64,000 nt of DNA from Terfezia claveryi (Eukaryota > Ascomycota > Pezizomycetes > Pezizales > Pezizaceae), in NCBI GenBank assembly GCA_015179025.1, contig WHUX01000246.1, positions 1 to 64,000 on the forward strand, in the 5' to 3' direction. The notes under the pieces were generated by a model, which had not been told where the DNA came from, did not search any database, and saw only the letters and a program-made list of their open reading frames with translations. The stretch's first letter is position 1. Each line of letters opens with the position of its first letter. Shown here in pieces: positions 21,895-34,200 of this stretch. The translations under genes were made by a program, and so were the position numbers.

Positions 21895-22528
21895 CATGTA
21901 TGGCGAAAACCCTCGCTACCAGATTAACCCAAATCCTATGACAAAGCTTTCAGCGCCTTCGGTAATCAAGGAATATGTGGACCGCCTTGCAGAGCTCGAT
22001 GCTCATCTTAGATCCAAAATGATCTGGGCTCAGGCAACTTATTTGGAACAAGCCAATAAATCCCGTATCCCCCCACCTAGGTTGGATGTCAGCGATGAGG
22101 TATAGCTCCTCCACCGGCATGTCAAGACAACTTGCCCCTCGACCAAGCTGGATTTCAAGAAGCTCGGTAAGTTCCGAATCATCCAGAATATCTCTTCTCA
22201 TGCTTATAAGCTTGATCTTCCTGCCTCAATGAAAATCCACCCTGTCTTCCACGTTTCTCTGCTTGAACCCACCTCCACAGATCCCCTGCCTGGCCAAACA
22301 CAGCCACCTCTCCCCCCTGTTATTATCGAGGACAAACCTGAGTGGGAAGTCGATGAAATTGTCGACTCACGCTTCCGAGGTCGAACCCTTGAATATCTTG
22401 CTCGCTGGGTAGGTTACGACGGACTTACTTGGGAACCCGCTACCTTGTTCTTGAACGCCCAAAGCGCTGTGAAAAGATTCTATACTTCTTATCCGCTCAA
22501 GCCTCGACCCCGCACTCTACCCAAATGA
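21895..22528 (+). pseudogene. pol: pol of R3, second part: integrase C-terminus and chromodomain
   Basis: Continues R3 integrase after the R4 insertion (AMYGENPRYQINPNPMTKLS; SKMIWAQATYLEQANKSRIP). Near 22110 a frame change precedes KLGKFRIIQNISSHAYKLDL. The chromodomain is well kept: WEVDEIVDSRFRGRTLEYLA followed by RWVGYDGLTWEPATL, with the aromatic residues typical of histone-methyl-lysine readers. It ends KPRPRTLPK at the TGA at 22526-22528. Confidence 0.9.
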
Positions 22529-22644
22529 GTGAATCCCGCCATGACCTTGTGGTTATTCCAGATGATGAGGACGAATTCGAACTTGCCCCGGACCATGAAA
22601 CTCGTCTTGGATTCGCAGGAGCTCATCCTCAGAGAGGGAGCTAC

Positions 22645-23450
22645 TGTTACGGATCATCCCTTGCCTGCCTCGAATCTTGTTATGAATCCTTCCGCGTGTC
22701 TTCAGACACGCAGCCAGACCCCCCGCGAGCCTCGACACTATACTGGCAACTCATACACTCGCCAGCATCATGTCCGGCTTCACTTGATCTCGACCCAGCA
22801 CAGCTTCGCCATGCGAATCCTTGTCTTTTGGCTAATGCTCCTGACCCTGGACCTTGACCTGCTTGATTACCGACCGCATCCCAGGAATCAACCAGGTACT
22901 CGCTTATCCAGTCCCCCGGTTCTAGACCTTGCCTCGGGTATTAAAGCTATTTGGTTTTCTAGCTTCAATACTAATAACCTCGCCCTCGAATGTATCTCCT
23001 GTTATTGTCGTTTCCTACTTCCTTATATCTCCGTATACTTTTCTTGTATACCGTTATGTTATCCGTTCGCTTCCTTATATCTCCGTATGCCTTCTTGTGT
23101 GTATTCTGTTACGGGGCTAGATCTCTACATATAGAGATCTCTCTTCCCCTCTACTTCTATTTCTCTCCTCACGCAACAACTTGTATTCAATCCTGCACCT
23201 AGTTGTTTCTATGAATATATCTCTACCGCTTCACTCGAGCGTAGCTCAGACTACCTCGCCTTCTCGACCTTGACTCCTCGTTTGACTTTGGTTTCGCCCA
23301 GAGTCCCATGAAACCCGATCACACACGTAGACTTCCTACGTGTGCGATACCTCGACACTCGCGCCTATCACCTGCAATCGCAGGTGATACCTCGAACTAT
23401 TTACCACGTCGACGTGGGAACTAAGTGCCCTGTCAACCCCGTTCATAACA
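22645..23450 (+). repeat. 3' LTR of R3
   Basis: Preceded by a purine-rich AGAGAGGGAGCTAC. TGTTACGGATC to CATAACA, 806 bp. The CACCTGCRATCGCAGGTG palindrome (23366-23389) has one G-to-A change relative to the 5' LTR. Confidence 0.92.
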
Positions 23451-23455
23451 CATAC

Positions 23456-26143
23456 CCACCTCTAAGCTTAAGACTCCCCACCTCCTCAATGTTATTGATG
23501 GCCGACCTATCTCCTCTGGAGCCATCACCGACATTGCTAGTACACCTGCCCAGATCAGGGACCACTCCAAAAACCTCCCTATATTCATTACCAAGCTCAA
23601 GTATCCAATTGTCCTTGGAATCCCCTAGCTCAGGATGCATGATGTATTAGTCAGCTTTGGCTCCTATACCTTGCATTTTAATAGCCCTTACTGCAGAAGA
23701 TACTGTGGACACCTGAAGGCCACTGTTACTGGTCTATGTGCATTACCGCCCCCTGTAATCCATCCAACTCAGGTAGTATACCAGCCCGCGCACATCAATG
23801 CCACCAATCTCCCTGTTTCCCCTATTTCCCCTGCTCCCTATGCCCCCCTCGCATCCCCAAAACCCCTGAATGTCAGCTTCATCAGAGCTAGGGCCTTTGC
23901 TTACCTTACTAAAAGGTACAAACTGAAGGCCCATACCCTGTCAATCTACAAAGTCAACCTAGAAATCAACAAGCTGCGATCCAAGAGAGAATGGAAATCC
24001 CTGGTTCCGGACGAATACCATGAGTTCATAGACCTATTCTCTGAGAAAGCCGCAGAAAACCTTGCCCCTCACCAGCCATATGACCACACTATCCCCTTAC
24101 TGGAAGGTAAAACCCCCCCCTATGGACCATTGTATGGAATGTCTCGAGTGGAACTGGAAGCCTTGAAGAAGTACTTGGAAGAAAACCTCAACAAGAGCTT
24201 TATTCATCATAGCTTATCCCCAGCTGGTGCACCCGTGCTATTCGTCAAGAAATCGGATGGATCCCTTTGGTTGTGTGTGGACTATTGTGGCCTAAATGAA
24301 ATAACGGTGAAGAACAGGTACCCCTTGCCTCTGATTTAGGAGACCCTGGCAAGGCTATCTAAGGCAAAATAGTTTACCAAACTGGATCTGAGAGCAGCCT
24401 ATAACCTGGTACAGATTGCGGAAGGTGAAGAGTGGAAGATAGCTTTTCGGACCAGGTATGGGTATTTTGAGTACAATGTCATGCCTTTCGGATTAACCAA
24501 TGACCCAGCCTCTTTCCAGCACTTTATTAACAACACCCTATGGGACTTCTTGGATGTGTTTTGCATAGCTTATCTAGATGACATCCTCATATACTCGGAT
24601 TCCCTAGCAGAACACAAGGTCCATGTCAGGCAGGTGTTGAAGAAGCTGGAGCAGGCTGGGCTATACCTTAAGCCCGAAAAATGTGAATTCCATGTCTAAG
24701 AGGTGAAGTACCTGGGCTTGATAATAACTACAGAAGGTATTAGGATGGACCCTGCCAAAGTCATGGCAATCCAGAATTAGGAAACCCCTACTAACCTCAA
24801 GGACATCCAGGCATTCCTAGGGTTCGCCAACTTTTACCAGCGTTTTATCCTGGAATATTCGAAGATCGTAGCCCCCCTTACTGCCCTGACCAAAAAAGAC
24901 TGGCGCTTCGACTGGAATCCAGAAGCCCAATCTGCCTTCCAGAACCTCAAGGAAGCCTTCTGCTCAGCCCCAATCCTAACTCATTTTGACCCCGATAGCG
25001 AGTGCAGCGTGGAAACAGACACCTCCGACTAGATCTCCGCTGGAATCCTGTCCCAGTATGTTAAAGGAGTCCTCCACCCAGTTGCCTATTTCTCCAAAAA
25101 GCACTCCCCGACAGAATGTAATTACGAGATCTATGATAAGGAATTAATGGCCATTGTGCGGGCTTTTGAGGAATGGAGGCCCCACCTGGAGTCAGCGAAG
25201 GGGGTTATCGAGGTCCTTTCCAACCACAAGAACCTGGAATACTTCACAACTACCAAGCTGCTGAATCGCTGGCAGGCTAAGTATTCAGAATTCCTGTCCC
25301 AGTTCAACTTCAAAATCAAGTACCGGCCAGGAAAAGCTGGTGGGAAACCGGACGTACTAACTAGGAGATTAGGAGATCTCCCTAAAGGGGGGGATGAAAG
25401 GCTAAAATACCAAAATCAGGTGGTATTGAAGCCTGAAAACCTCGATTTGGCAGCCAATGTCCTTGCTGATATGGAAGCTGAGGCTGAGGCTAAGGCTAAT
25501 GGGGAAGCCGACCTCTGACAACTGGTAAGACAGCCATACGAGGATGACCCCCTAGCCAAAGAAATCATTGCCACAGTAGATTCCGGCTAGCGCCACTACC
25601 CCAAGATCTCCTTGGCTGAGTGTACCATCTAGGAAGGCCTCCTTTACTATCTCGAACGGCTCTATGTGCCAGAAGGAGAGCTGCGCTTGCGAGTGATCAA
25701 GGAACACCATGATACCCCAGTGGCAGGCCACTCGGGAGTGGCTAAAACGTTGGAATTGCTGGCTAGGAAATATACATGGATCGACTAGTGGAAGGATGTA
25801 GAGTGGTATGTATGGAACTACTATATTTGTAAGCATGCTAAGCCCATCCGCCACGCCCCATATGGTACCCTAAAGTCGCTGGATATCCCGGATCGGCCGT
25901 GGCTGCACCTGACCATAGATTTCGTGACGGGATTGCCAGAAGACTCAGGATTTAATGCCATCTTAATGGTGGTGGATCGGCTGATGAAGATGAGGCATAT
26001 CGTACCTTGTCGGGATACCTGTTCGGCCAAGGAGTTGGCCAACCTCTACCTCAATAACGTGTTCCAGTATTATGGACTTCCCGAATCCATTGTGTCAGAT
26101 CATGTCCCTCAGTTTACTTTAGACTTTTGGAAAGCATTCTGCA
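23456..26143 (+). pseudogene. pol: pol of R2, second part: protease end, RT, RNase H, integrase start
   Basis: Protease resumes as SKLKTPHLLNVIDGRPISSG and [39 protein letters not shown], catalytic YLDD at 24571-24582. RNase H: [18 protein letters not shown], where a TAG replaces the Tyr codon at 25030. An acidic linker [13 protein letters not shown] is at 25470-25515. Integrase shows the HHCC finger (HHDTPVAGHSGVAKT; the NCHVCK motif is NYYICK here) and TIDFVTGLPEDSGFNAILMV, and the catalytic SDH-VPQF keeps Asp. More than ten TAG codons replace Gln or Trp. The foldback element interrupts it at 26144 after WKAFC. Confidence 0.9.
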
Positions 26144-26219
26144 ACATTAGCAAAAATAATATTTGCATCCTGTGCATCAGACACATGTAACGCACGAGAC
26201 GATAACTCAAAATCAGGAC

Positions 26220-26495
26220 GCGAATGCTTGTTGCGCCAGCATCCTGATGCACTGGGACGTTGCTCATACGCCTGGGACGCAACACCAATTCTTGGCGGTT
26301 GCGCTCGCGTCTAGGATGCACTGTGACGTTACTCACACGCCTGGGACGCAACACCAATGCTAGGCAGTTGCTCTCGCATTTGGGATGCACTTGGACGTTG
26401 CCACCGCGCTTGGGACGCACTAGAACGTTGCCCCCTCACCTGGGATGCAACACCAATGCTGGGAAGTTGCTCTCACGCCTGGGATGCACTGGGAA
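26220..26495. repeat. Sub-terminal GGGACGCAACACCAATGCT repeats in the left FB1 arm
   Basis: Four to five diverged copies of a roughly 60-90-bp unit carry GCACTGGGACGTTGCTC, CGCCTGGGACGCAACACCAA and GGCAGTTGCTCTCGC. Mirror copies occupy about 28930-29160 in the right arm. Confidence 0.8.
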
Positions 26496-26654
26496 ACACA
26501 ACCCGCTTACAGCTTGCATCTGCTACGTGCTTACACCAGCCAGCTATGTAGCCGGGTTTGCAACCTTTAAATATGCATGCAGCAGAAATATTTATTGTAT
26601 TCGCCAATTATTATATACACAGAGAGGTATTTAGCAATAGATATGTACACGGAA

Positions 26655-26768
26655 CATGTGTGCAGCAACACTCGCTCTAACTCTCGTTGTATCCATCGCT
26701 CTAACTCTCGCTCTAATGCTCGCTCTAATTCTCACACTAATGCTTTCTCTAATACTCACTGTAATATG
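26655..26768. repeat. CTCGCTCTAATG short tandem repeat in the left FB1 arm
   Basis: About nine 12-bp units of the CTCGCTCTAAYK type. The mirror array in the right arm is at about 28618-28745 (ATTAGAGCGAGC units). Confidence 0.85.
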
Positions 26769-27081
26769 CTGGGAATAATGAGCAAAGAGAAAAACGTGGG
26801 GAAGGGAAGTATATATACAGGAAAACCATAGTTCTCAAGGCCGACTGCTAAGGCTGACAATTTAGACTTTCCGAAGACAATGAGATAGGGGATAATAAGA
26901 GAAGTGGCATGACAGTGATCAACGGCGCTCAGTCCCTCTTTCGCATGCGGGTGCCGTACTACTAAATGCCTGGCCTGGTAATAGTCATATTGGGAAATTG
27001 TAGTCATGGTACTGCGAATGAGACAAGTACTGCGATATGTGCGGAGTTCACGCTTTGTGATATATCCCGTAGGTATTCATG

Positions 27082-28275
27082 CATGCGCAGGCTTATATAA
27101 GTATATATATGCGAGAAACCCATGTGCTCGCTGCTTATATATATATATGCGAGAAATCCATGCATTCGCGGGCTTATATATATATATATATGCGAGAAAT
27201 CCATACATTCGTGGGCTTATATATATATATATGCGAGAAACTTGTGCTTTTGGAAACTTATATATATATGTGCGAGACACTCATGCTTTTGGAGACTTAT
27301 ATATATATGTGCGAGAAACTAGTGCTTTTGGAGACATATATATATATGTGCGAGAAACTCGCGCTTTTGGAGATATATATATATATGTGGGACAAACTTG
27401 TGCTTTTGGAGACATATATATATATATGCGAGAAATCCATGCATTCGCAGACTTATATATATGTATGCGAGAAATCCATACATTCGCAGGCTTATATATA
27501 TATATGCGAGAAACTCGTGCTTTTGGAGACTTATATATATATATGCGTACATTCGCAGGCTTATATATATATGCGAGAAACTCATGCTTTTGGGACATAT
27601 ATATATATATATGTGACAAATCCATACATTCGCAGGCTTATATATATATATGTGAGAAACTCGTGCTTTTGGAGACTTATATATATATATGCGAGAAATC
27701 CATACATTCGCAGGCTTATATATATATGCGAGAAACTGGTGCTTTTAGAGACTTATATATATATGTGCGAGAAACTCGTGCTTTTGGAGACATATATATA
27801 TATGTGCAAGAAACTCATGCTTTTGGAGACATATATATATATGTGCGAGAAACTCGCGCTTTTGGAGACATATATATATATGTGGGAGAAACTCGTACTT
27901 TTGGAGACATATATATATATATACGAGAAATCCATGCATTCGCAGACTTATATATATGTATGCGAGAAATCCATACATTCGCAGGCTTATATATATATAT
28001 GTGAGAAACCCATGCTTTTGGAGACTTATATATATATATGCGAGAAATCCATACATTCGCAGGCTTATATATATATGCGAGAAACTCATGCTTTTGGGAC
28101 ATATATATATATATATGTGAGAAATCTATACATTCGCAGGCTTATATATATATGTGAGAAATCCATACATTCGCAGGCTTATATATATATATGCGAGAAA
28201 CTTGTGCTTTTGGAGACTAATATATATATATGCGAGAAACTCGTGCTTTCGGATACTTATATATATATGTCCGTG
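27082..28275. repeat. FB1 central minisatellite, about 30 units of two types
   Basis: Units of about 37-43 bp share TATATATATGYGAGAAA. Type a continues TCCATACATTCGCAGGCT; type b continues CTCGTGCTTTTGGAGAC. The order from unit 4 to 14 (bbbbb aa b a b a) recurs from unit 17 to 27 with matching private variants. These include GTGGGAC/GTGGGAG before unit 8/21 and the shortened TTTTGGGACATAT in unit 13/26. This gives a higher-order repeat of about 500 bp. The long open frames here are translations of the repeat and not genes. Confidence 0.9.
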
Positions 28276-29215
28276 AATGTATGAATTCCTACGGGATATA
28301 TCACAAAGTGTGAACTCCGCACATATCGTAGTACTTGTCTTGTTCGCAGTACCATGACTACGATTTCCCAATATGACTATTACCAGGCCAGGCATTGTGT
28401 AGTACAGCACCCGCATGCGAAAGGGGGGCTGAGCGCCATTGATGACTATCGTGCCACTGCTCTTATTATCCCCTATCCTATTGTCTTCGGAAAGTCTAAA
28501 TTGTCGGCCTTAGCAGTCGGCCTTGGCAACTATAGTTTTCCTGTATATATACTTCCCTTCCCCGCGCTTTTTCCCTTTGCTCTTTATTCCCAGCATATTA
28601 CAGCGAGGATTATTAGATAGTATTAGAGTGAGAATTAGAGCGAGCATTAGTAGAGTGTGAATTAGAGTGAGCATTAGAGCGAGAGTTAGAGCGATGGATA
28701 CAACCAGAGTTATAGCGAAGCTTAGGCCAAGGGTTAGAGCGAGTGTTGCTACACACATGTTCCGTGTACATATCTATTGCTAAATACCTCTCTGTGTATA
28801 TAATAATTGGCGAATACAATGAATATTTCTGCTGCATGCATATTCAAAGGTTGCAAACCCGGCTACATAGCTGGCTGGTGTAAGTATGTAGCAGATGCAA
28901 GCTGTAAGTAGTTTGTGTTTACCCACCAAGTGCATCGAAACAAAGGTTGCATGTATGCTTGGGTCCCAGGCATGGGGGCAACATCCCATTGCGTTCCAGA
29001 TGCGAGATCAACTGCCTAGCATTGGTGTTGCGTTCCAGGCGAGGGGGCAATGTTCCAGTGCGTCCAGATGCGAGAGCAACTGCCCAGCATTGGTATTGCG
29101 TTACAGGTGAGGGGACAACATTCTAGTGCGTCCAGACGCACAGGACGTACAGGACGCAAACTCGCATCTGGACGCTTGGTTGTATGTCCTGACGAACATT
29201 ATTTTTTGCTGATGT

Positions 29216-29552
29216 AGCTTCTGGGGATCAAAGTATGTTTGTCAATGGCATATCAGCCCCAGACGGACGGCCAATTGGAGAGGATGAATGCCATTATGGA
29301 GCAATACCTGCGGGCCTTTGTTGATTACCAGCAGGACAACTGGGTTTCATTGTTGGCAACCTACGAATTCGCCACCAACAACCAGTTCTCAGAATTATTG
29401 AAAACATCCCCCTTCCTGGCAAACTATGGTTGGCACCTCCGGTTCGTAGATGCCCTGGCGTCCCTATAGAAGGCCAGAAATGATACCCCAGCCCAGGAGT
29501 TCGCAGCTGGACTCATTAAGCTCCACTCTACCCTGAAAGCAGAGCTGGAATA
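29216..29552 (+). pseudogene. pol: Integrase of R2, third part
   Basis: Resumes after FB1 with LLGIKVCLSMAYQPQTDGQL. The catalytic Glu is in LERMNAIMEQYLRAF. FLANYGWHLRFVDALAS follows, with one stop, up to AELEY, where the Copia element is inserted. The frame continues at 35420. Confidence 0.9.
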
Positions 29553-30192
29553 TGTTGAAAATAATTATTTTCTTTCGATATAGTTAAGTATTTCCATACA
29601 ATACATCGTTCTCTCTTACGATTACTTTCACATCATGCTGATACCCAATATGGACACTTGCTACCCAATTAAGGACTTCTGTATTATTTCTTTTACATGT
29701 GTTCACATATCGTTTCACATGTCCTTATTATCTTTGCTTACTTTCCTAACTTAGTATCTATTATCGTTGCATGATGCTGCTTTACTACTTAAGGTTACTG
29801 CATACTTGTCTCAGTTGTTATGACTCAATGATCATATCTTCTATGACTTTCTGTTATATTTGTTAACTCATATTACTGTCTCAGTCACACACCTCTATGT
29901 ATTTCTTCATTCACATGTGCACGATATACTATTCTTAGGTTATGTAACTTAGACTTCCTTACTAGATCTTTACCCTCAACTTGTACCATTATATATGAGT
30001 TTCCTACTCCTGTATCTAGTTCTACACACTTCTCGATTAGACTCAATAGACTGTCTACTTTCGACATAGTTCAACCATCTGCTCTCTCGCACTTCTACTC
30101 ACTCTCACTCTCTGCTTAATAGCACTACTGTCCACCGCTACTACCTCCGTAATTACTACCATGATACCTCCGCTCATAGTAACCTTTCAATA
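29553..30192 (+). repeat. 5' LTR of the Copia element
   Basis: TGTTGAAAATAATTATTTTC to TTTCAATA, 640 bp. The expected end TTTCAACA is changed by one C-to-T. It is AT-rich and shows no similarity to the Ty3 LTRs here. Confidence 0.9.
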
Positions 30193-30269
30193 GGTTATGA
30201 GCCCGGAATAGCTCAGGACAACTCGATAACTTTCTCACATTCACCTTCCCTCCCATACATATCTATATA

Positions 30270-31285
30270 ATGGCATCCAGTTCAGGTTCTAGTTCTGGCG
30301 GTTAAGGAAAGGCTGTACCTTCTATCTTCCGACTACCGAAAGACTTCAAGCCTATTCTAGTCAAACTCGATAATATTGAGTCACTTACCGGCAAAGACAA
30401 CTACGAAGACTGGGCTAATACTGTCAAGATAATTATGAGAGGCATATATTGTAAGGAACTCATTATTGAAGGACTTAAACCTGCGACAGATGCGACACAA
30501 GAAGAGAAAGAACTCTTCGCAGCTATGGAAAATCAAGCTATCCTTATGCTAATACAGGTTATCAGCAAACCTATACTGAAGGTCGTCTCTAAGTTTGATT
30601 CACCACATGAAATCTGGACTCATCTCAAAGACCAGTATTACTATGATACTCCATTTTCTTTCGTACATCAACTGCACACACTCTTCACCTTAGCCTCAAC
30701 CTACACTCCTACTACTTTCTTCACTGACTTCATTAAGCAATATAAGACTGAGTGGTCTCGACTTTACTCTTTTACTGGCTCTTCAGATGAGTATTGCAAA
30801 TTCCTCCGCACTTTCCTTGACAAGGATGAAGCCAAACGGGACATCCTTCTCTCCTTCCTCGTTAAACATCACTTTAATATAGTCAACAATCTCTTAACTA
30901 AGTCTGACCTTACATATGCCAATGCAAAATTACAACTTCTTTCTGTTGGTTCCGAAATCAAAAAACGGGATACTGCTCTCTCTGCCTCCTTCAAAAAGAA
31001 AGGCAAGCCTCAACAGCAGCAATCACAACAACAGAATAAGGACTCCGATATGGAATGCACCTATTGCAAGAAGCATCAACTCGGTAAATACACAGGTCAT
31101 ACATAGCAGAAGTGCCAGAAGTTGAAGAAGTCAAACGAGGATAAGAAGAAGGATAAAAAGAAGGAAGACAAGAAGGAACAGGCACTTATCATTAGTAGCT
31201 CTGGTAGCTCCAAGGACGAGGTTTTAGCGTCAGTAACCCATCCCGAAAAACTATCTGAAAATTCTATACAGCATGCAGTGCTCAC
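30270..31285 (+). pseudogene. gag: Copia gag
   Basis: ATG at 30270 (MASSSGSSSGG, then a stop). The UBN2-type Gag domain is clear: NYEDWANTVKIIMRGIYCKE, KFDSPHEIWTHLKDQYYYDT, FIKQYKTEWSRLYSFTGSSD. A Gln/Lys-rich tail precedes a CCHC-type knuckle (C-T-Y-C-K-K-H-Q-L-G-K-Y-T-G-H-T-stop-Q-K-C at about 31057-31115), in which a stop replaces Trp. A Lys-rich tail (KKDKKKEDKKEQ) follows. Protease is in another frame, so at least one frameshift separates them. Confidence 0.85.
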
Positions 31286-34200
31286 ATGACCAACGACATA
31301 GGACACTTCGAGAACTTTTCAGAGGATAGTGGAACTGTAGAAGGAGCTGGCAATAATCTCCTCGAAGCTAATGGAAAAGGGACAGTCCTTCTTAACTATC
31401 TACTCCCTAATGGCCCTACTTCCACTGTTCGTCTTGTTAATATTCGATATGTTCCTTCTCTTGGTTACTCACTGTTTTCTTGGAATGCTGTTCGATCTCA
31501 TCTTTCCACTTTTTCTACGGACTCCAGGTTTTATGTTACAAAGAAAGGCAATGATTCTGTATTATTTATGGTAGAATTTGTTGGAAGTCTCCCGTTTATT
31601 ATTGAGTTAAATAAAAAGGCATTGGTTTCCTCCTCTCGAAAAACAATCGATAACTGGTATTAGTTATTCGGTCATCAAGCCATTACTGTCCTCAAGCATA
31701 AAGAACTCTACTCTGATGGTGATATTCTCCCAACACCTCCTGATAACTATCACTGCAAGCCATGCATACTCAACAAATCTACTCACTCTGTCCCTAAGTC
31801 TACAATATCTCGTGCCTCCAATATTCTCAAACTTATTCACTCAGATCTTAGTGGTAAACTCCCCACACCCTCTTTTGGTGGAGCAAGCTACTTCATCACA
31901 CTTATCGATGACTACTCTCGTACTTCTTGGATCTACTTCCTTAAACAGAAATCCGACTCAATCAAATTAATCTAAGACTTTGTTACCTTGGTTGAAAAGC
32001 AAACATCACACTATGTTAAACGGTTTTGTACTGATAATGGTGGAGAGTATATTAACAAAGATCTTGAACAGTTGTTTAAGTCAAAAGGCATCGTGCATGA
32101 ACTAACGCCCCCTTACTCTCATGAATCTAATGGTGTAGCTGAACGCTTCAACTGAATAATACAGAACATGATGAGGGCTATATTGACAAATATGGACAAA
32201 AGATTCTGGGCTGAAGTATGCTCAACTTCGACCTATCTCCGAAATCGGTTACCTCATAGTACTGTCAAAGGGAAGACTCCCTACGAGGTCTTTCACGGTA
32301 ATAAACCTACCATCTCTTACCTTCAACCCTTCGATAAGGAATGTTATATACACATACCTGAGGAACAATGACCTGCAGGCAGTAAAATCCTACCACGGGC
32401 TGAGAAAGGTATATTCATTGGCTATACTAATAGCACAGCTATCTATAAGGTCCATGTACCTTCTAGAAAGTATACTTATACAGTTCGAGCACAAGATGTC
32501 ATTTTCGCACTGAGTACAACTCCAGAAGGGGTACCTCCACCTACATCTAACTCGACTAATCCATCACGGTCACCAACTATGAATACTGCTTCTCTTCCTA
32601 CTTCTCCACTTGAAGTAATCCCATACACTAGCTCAGAATTCCCAAACGAATATTTCTGGCAACAATAGTGTATACAAAATCCAAAACAAGCAGAAGAATA
32701 GTATTTTAAGGGACACTCACTCGTTCATAAAGCATGGTTCCTTGGTATGACTCTTTCCTATCCAACTGAAACAATATCGGACAAAACTACTTCCTTACCT
32801 CCTATTCCTCCAACATCAACTGCAATATCATCACCTCCTCCACCAGCTCCTAGACCTATATCTAAACCAACTCCACAAGTTCACTTACCTCCTCCACCTC
32901 AAAATCGAGATGAATATTCACCACTTACTTCACTTCCTCAAGACCTTCGACAATCTTTACCCGATGACTCCAATGATGGAAACTTTACCCGATGACTCCA
33001 ACAATGGAAACTTTACCCGAATCGTTAGTGGAAAAATAGTTAGACCTACAACCATTACCAAGGCAGGTCGAGCTGTTTTTAAACCAATCAAATTCGGAAC
33101 TGCACAAGCTCCTATCATCCCCATAATTGGTACAAAGATACAGTTTGATAGTCGTTCTAGATTAATCGAAGACCCACCCGAAGTCTTTGATGAGGATAAC
33201 GAAGAAGATAAAGTGTTGATCACTTTAGTCTTACAACATGGTAATAAACCTCGAACCTTTAAACAAGCTGTTAACTCACCTGATGAAGAAAAATGGAGAA
33301 AGGCTATGAACGACGAGTTAGAACCTATGAAGGATCAAGATGTTTAGAAAGTAGTTCCAACACTACAGGATAGGAATATTATTGGAAGCAAGTGGGTATT
33401 TAAGATTAAGTGAGATGCTAATGGGAATATCGATTGGTACAAGGCTCGTCTAGTTGCTCAAGGTTTCTCTCAACAACTCGGTATAGACTTCGATGAAATC
33501 TTTTCTCCTGTTGTCCGATATGACTCTCTCCGCCTCCTTATCACTTTATCTGCCCACTTTCAATAGGAACCTCAACAAATGGATATCAAAGCAGTCTTTC
33601 TTTATGGCTCTTTGAACGAAATTATTTACATACAACTCCCGGAAGGCACCCGGATTGACGGCATGTGTGCTAAATTTAACCGATCCATCTACAGACTAAA
33701 GCTATCTCCTGTCAGTAGTATGGACGATTAACATCTTTCCTCCTGACAATAGGTTTCTCTGCTTGTGCCTTTGACCCCTGCGTCTTCGTCCATAAGTCTG
33801 GCACAATTATACCCACCCTTTATGTTGACGACATTACTTTATTCGGATATAAAGAATCAGCCATTATGAAGTCTACAAAACAGTCACTCAAATGAGAGTT
33901 TAAGTTAACTGATATGGGTAACTTATATTGGCTTCTAGGAATTTGAATTGAGTACTCCAAGCACAGTATCATACTATTCCAATCCTCCTATATCGACAAG
34001 ATCCTCGAACGTTTCGGTATGATGGAATGCAACCCCGTCACTCTTCCTCTTGACTCAACCATACTCTTCAACAATGCACAGATAAAGATGAGGTTACCGA
34101 CATCTCCCTCTATCAACAAATCGTTAGATCACTCATGTATTCAGTTATTGGAACATGTCCTGACCTAGCTTACTCTGTAACTCTTCTCTGACAATTCTCT

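Larger units (their letters stand above)
10260..23450 (+). mobile_element. R3: Ty3/Gypsy element of a second lineage, inserted in R2 protease
   Basis: Flanked by a perfect 5-bp duplication CATAC (10255-10259 and 23451-23455). LTRs are 802 and 806 bp. R3's own sequence is about 6.86 kb once R4 is removed. Gag and LTR are unrelated to the R1/R2/R4/R5 family at sequence level, although the pol domains are homologous. It is interrupted once, in integrase, by R4. Confidence 0.92.
26144..29215. mobile_element. FB1: giant foldback element with a minisatellite core
   Basis: The ends ACATTAGCAAAAATAATATT and (reverse complement of the right end) ACATCAGCAAAAAATAATGT form the tips of two long inverted arms: 26144-27081 and 28276-29215. 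The arms contain the same sub-repeats in mirror order, with small copy-number differences. A 1.2-kb minisatellite lies between them. No transposase-like frame was found, so it would have to be mobilised in trans. Removing it rejoins R2 integrase at [11 protein letters not shown]-type residues. I see no target-site duplication: the flanks are CTGCA and AGCTT. It may be a Foldback-type element or a hairpin-borne rearrangement product. Confidence 0.8.

Noticed and set aside
27082..28275. CRISPR-like array
   Set aside because: Units are contiguous, of two interchangeable types, with TA runs and no unique spacers; the context is a eukaryotic transposon nest.
27006..28284. Long open frames of 332 and 401 codons with repeated Tyr-Ile-Tyr segments
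   Set aside because: They are translations of the TATATA-rich minisatellite in two frames on both strands. Similar frames appear on the opposite strand, and there is no start context or family.
26144..29215. Helitron or Crypton explanation for FB1
   Set aside because: It lacks TC...CTRR ends and any Rep/helicase or tyrosine-recombinase frame; the inverted arms contradict both.
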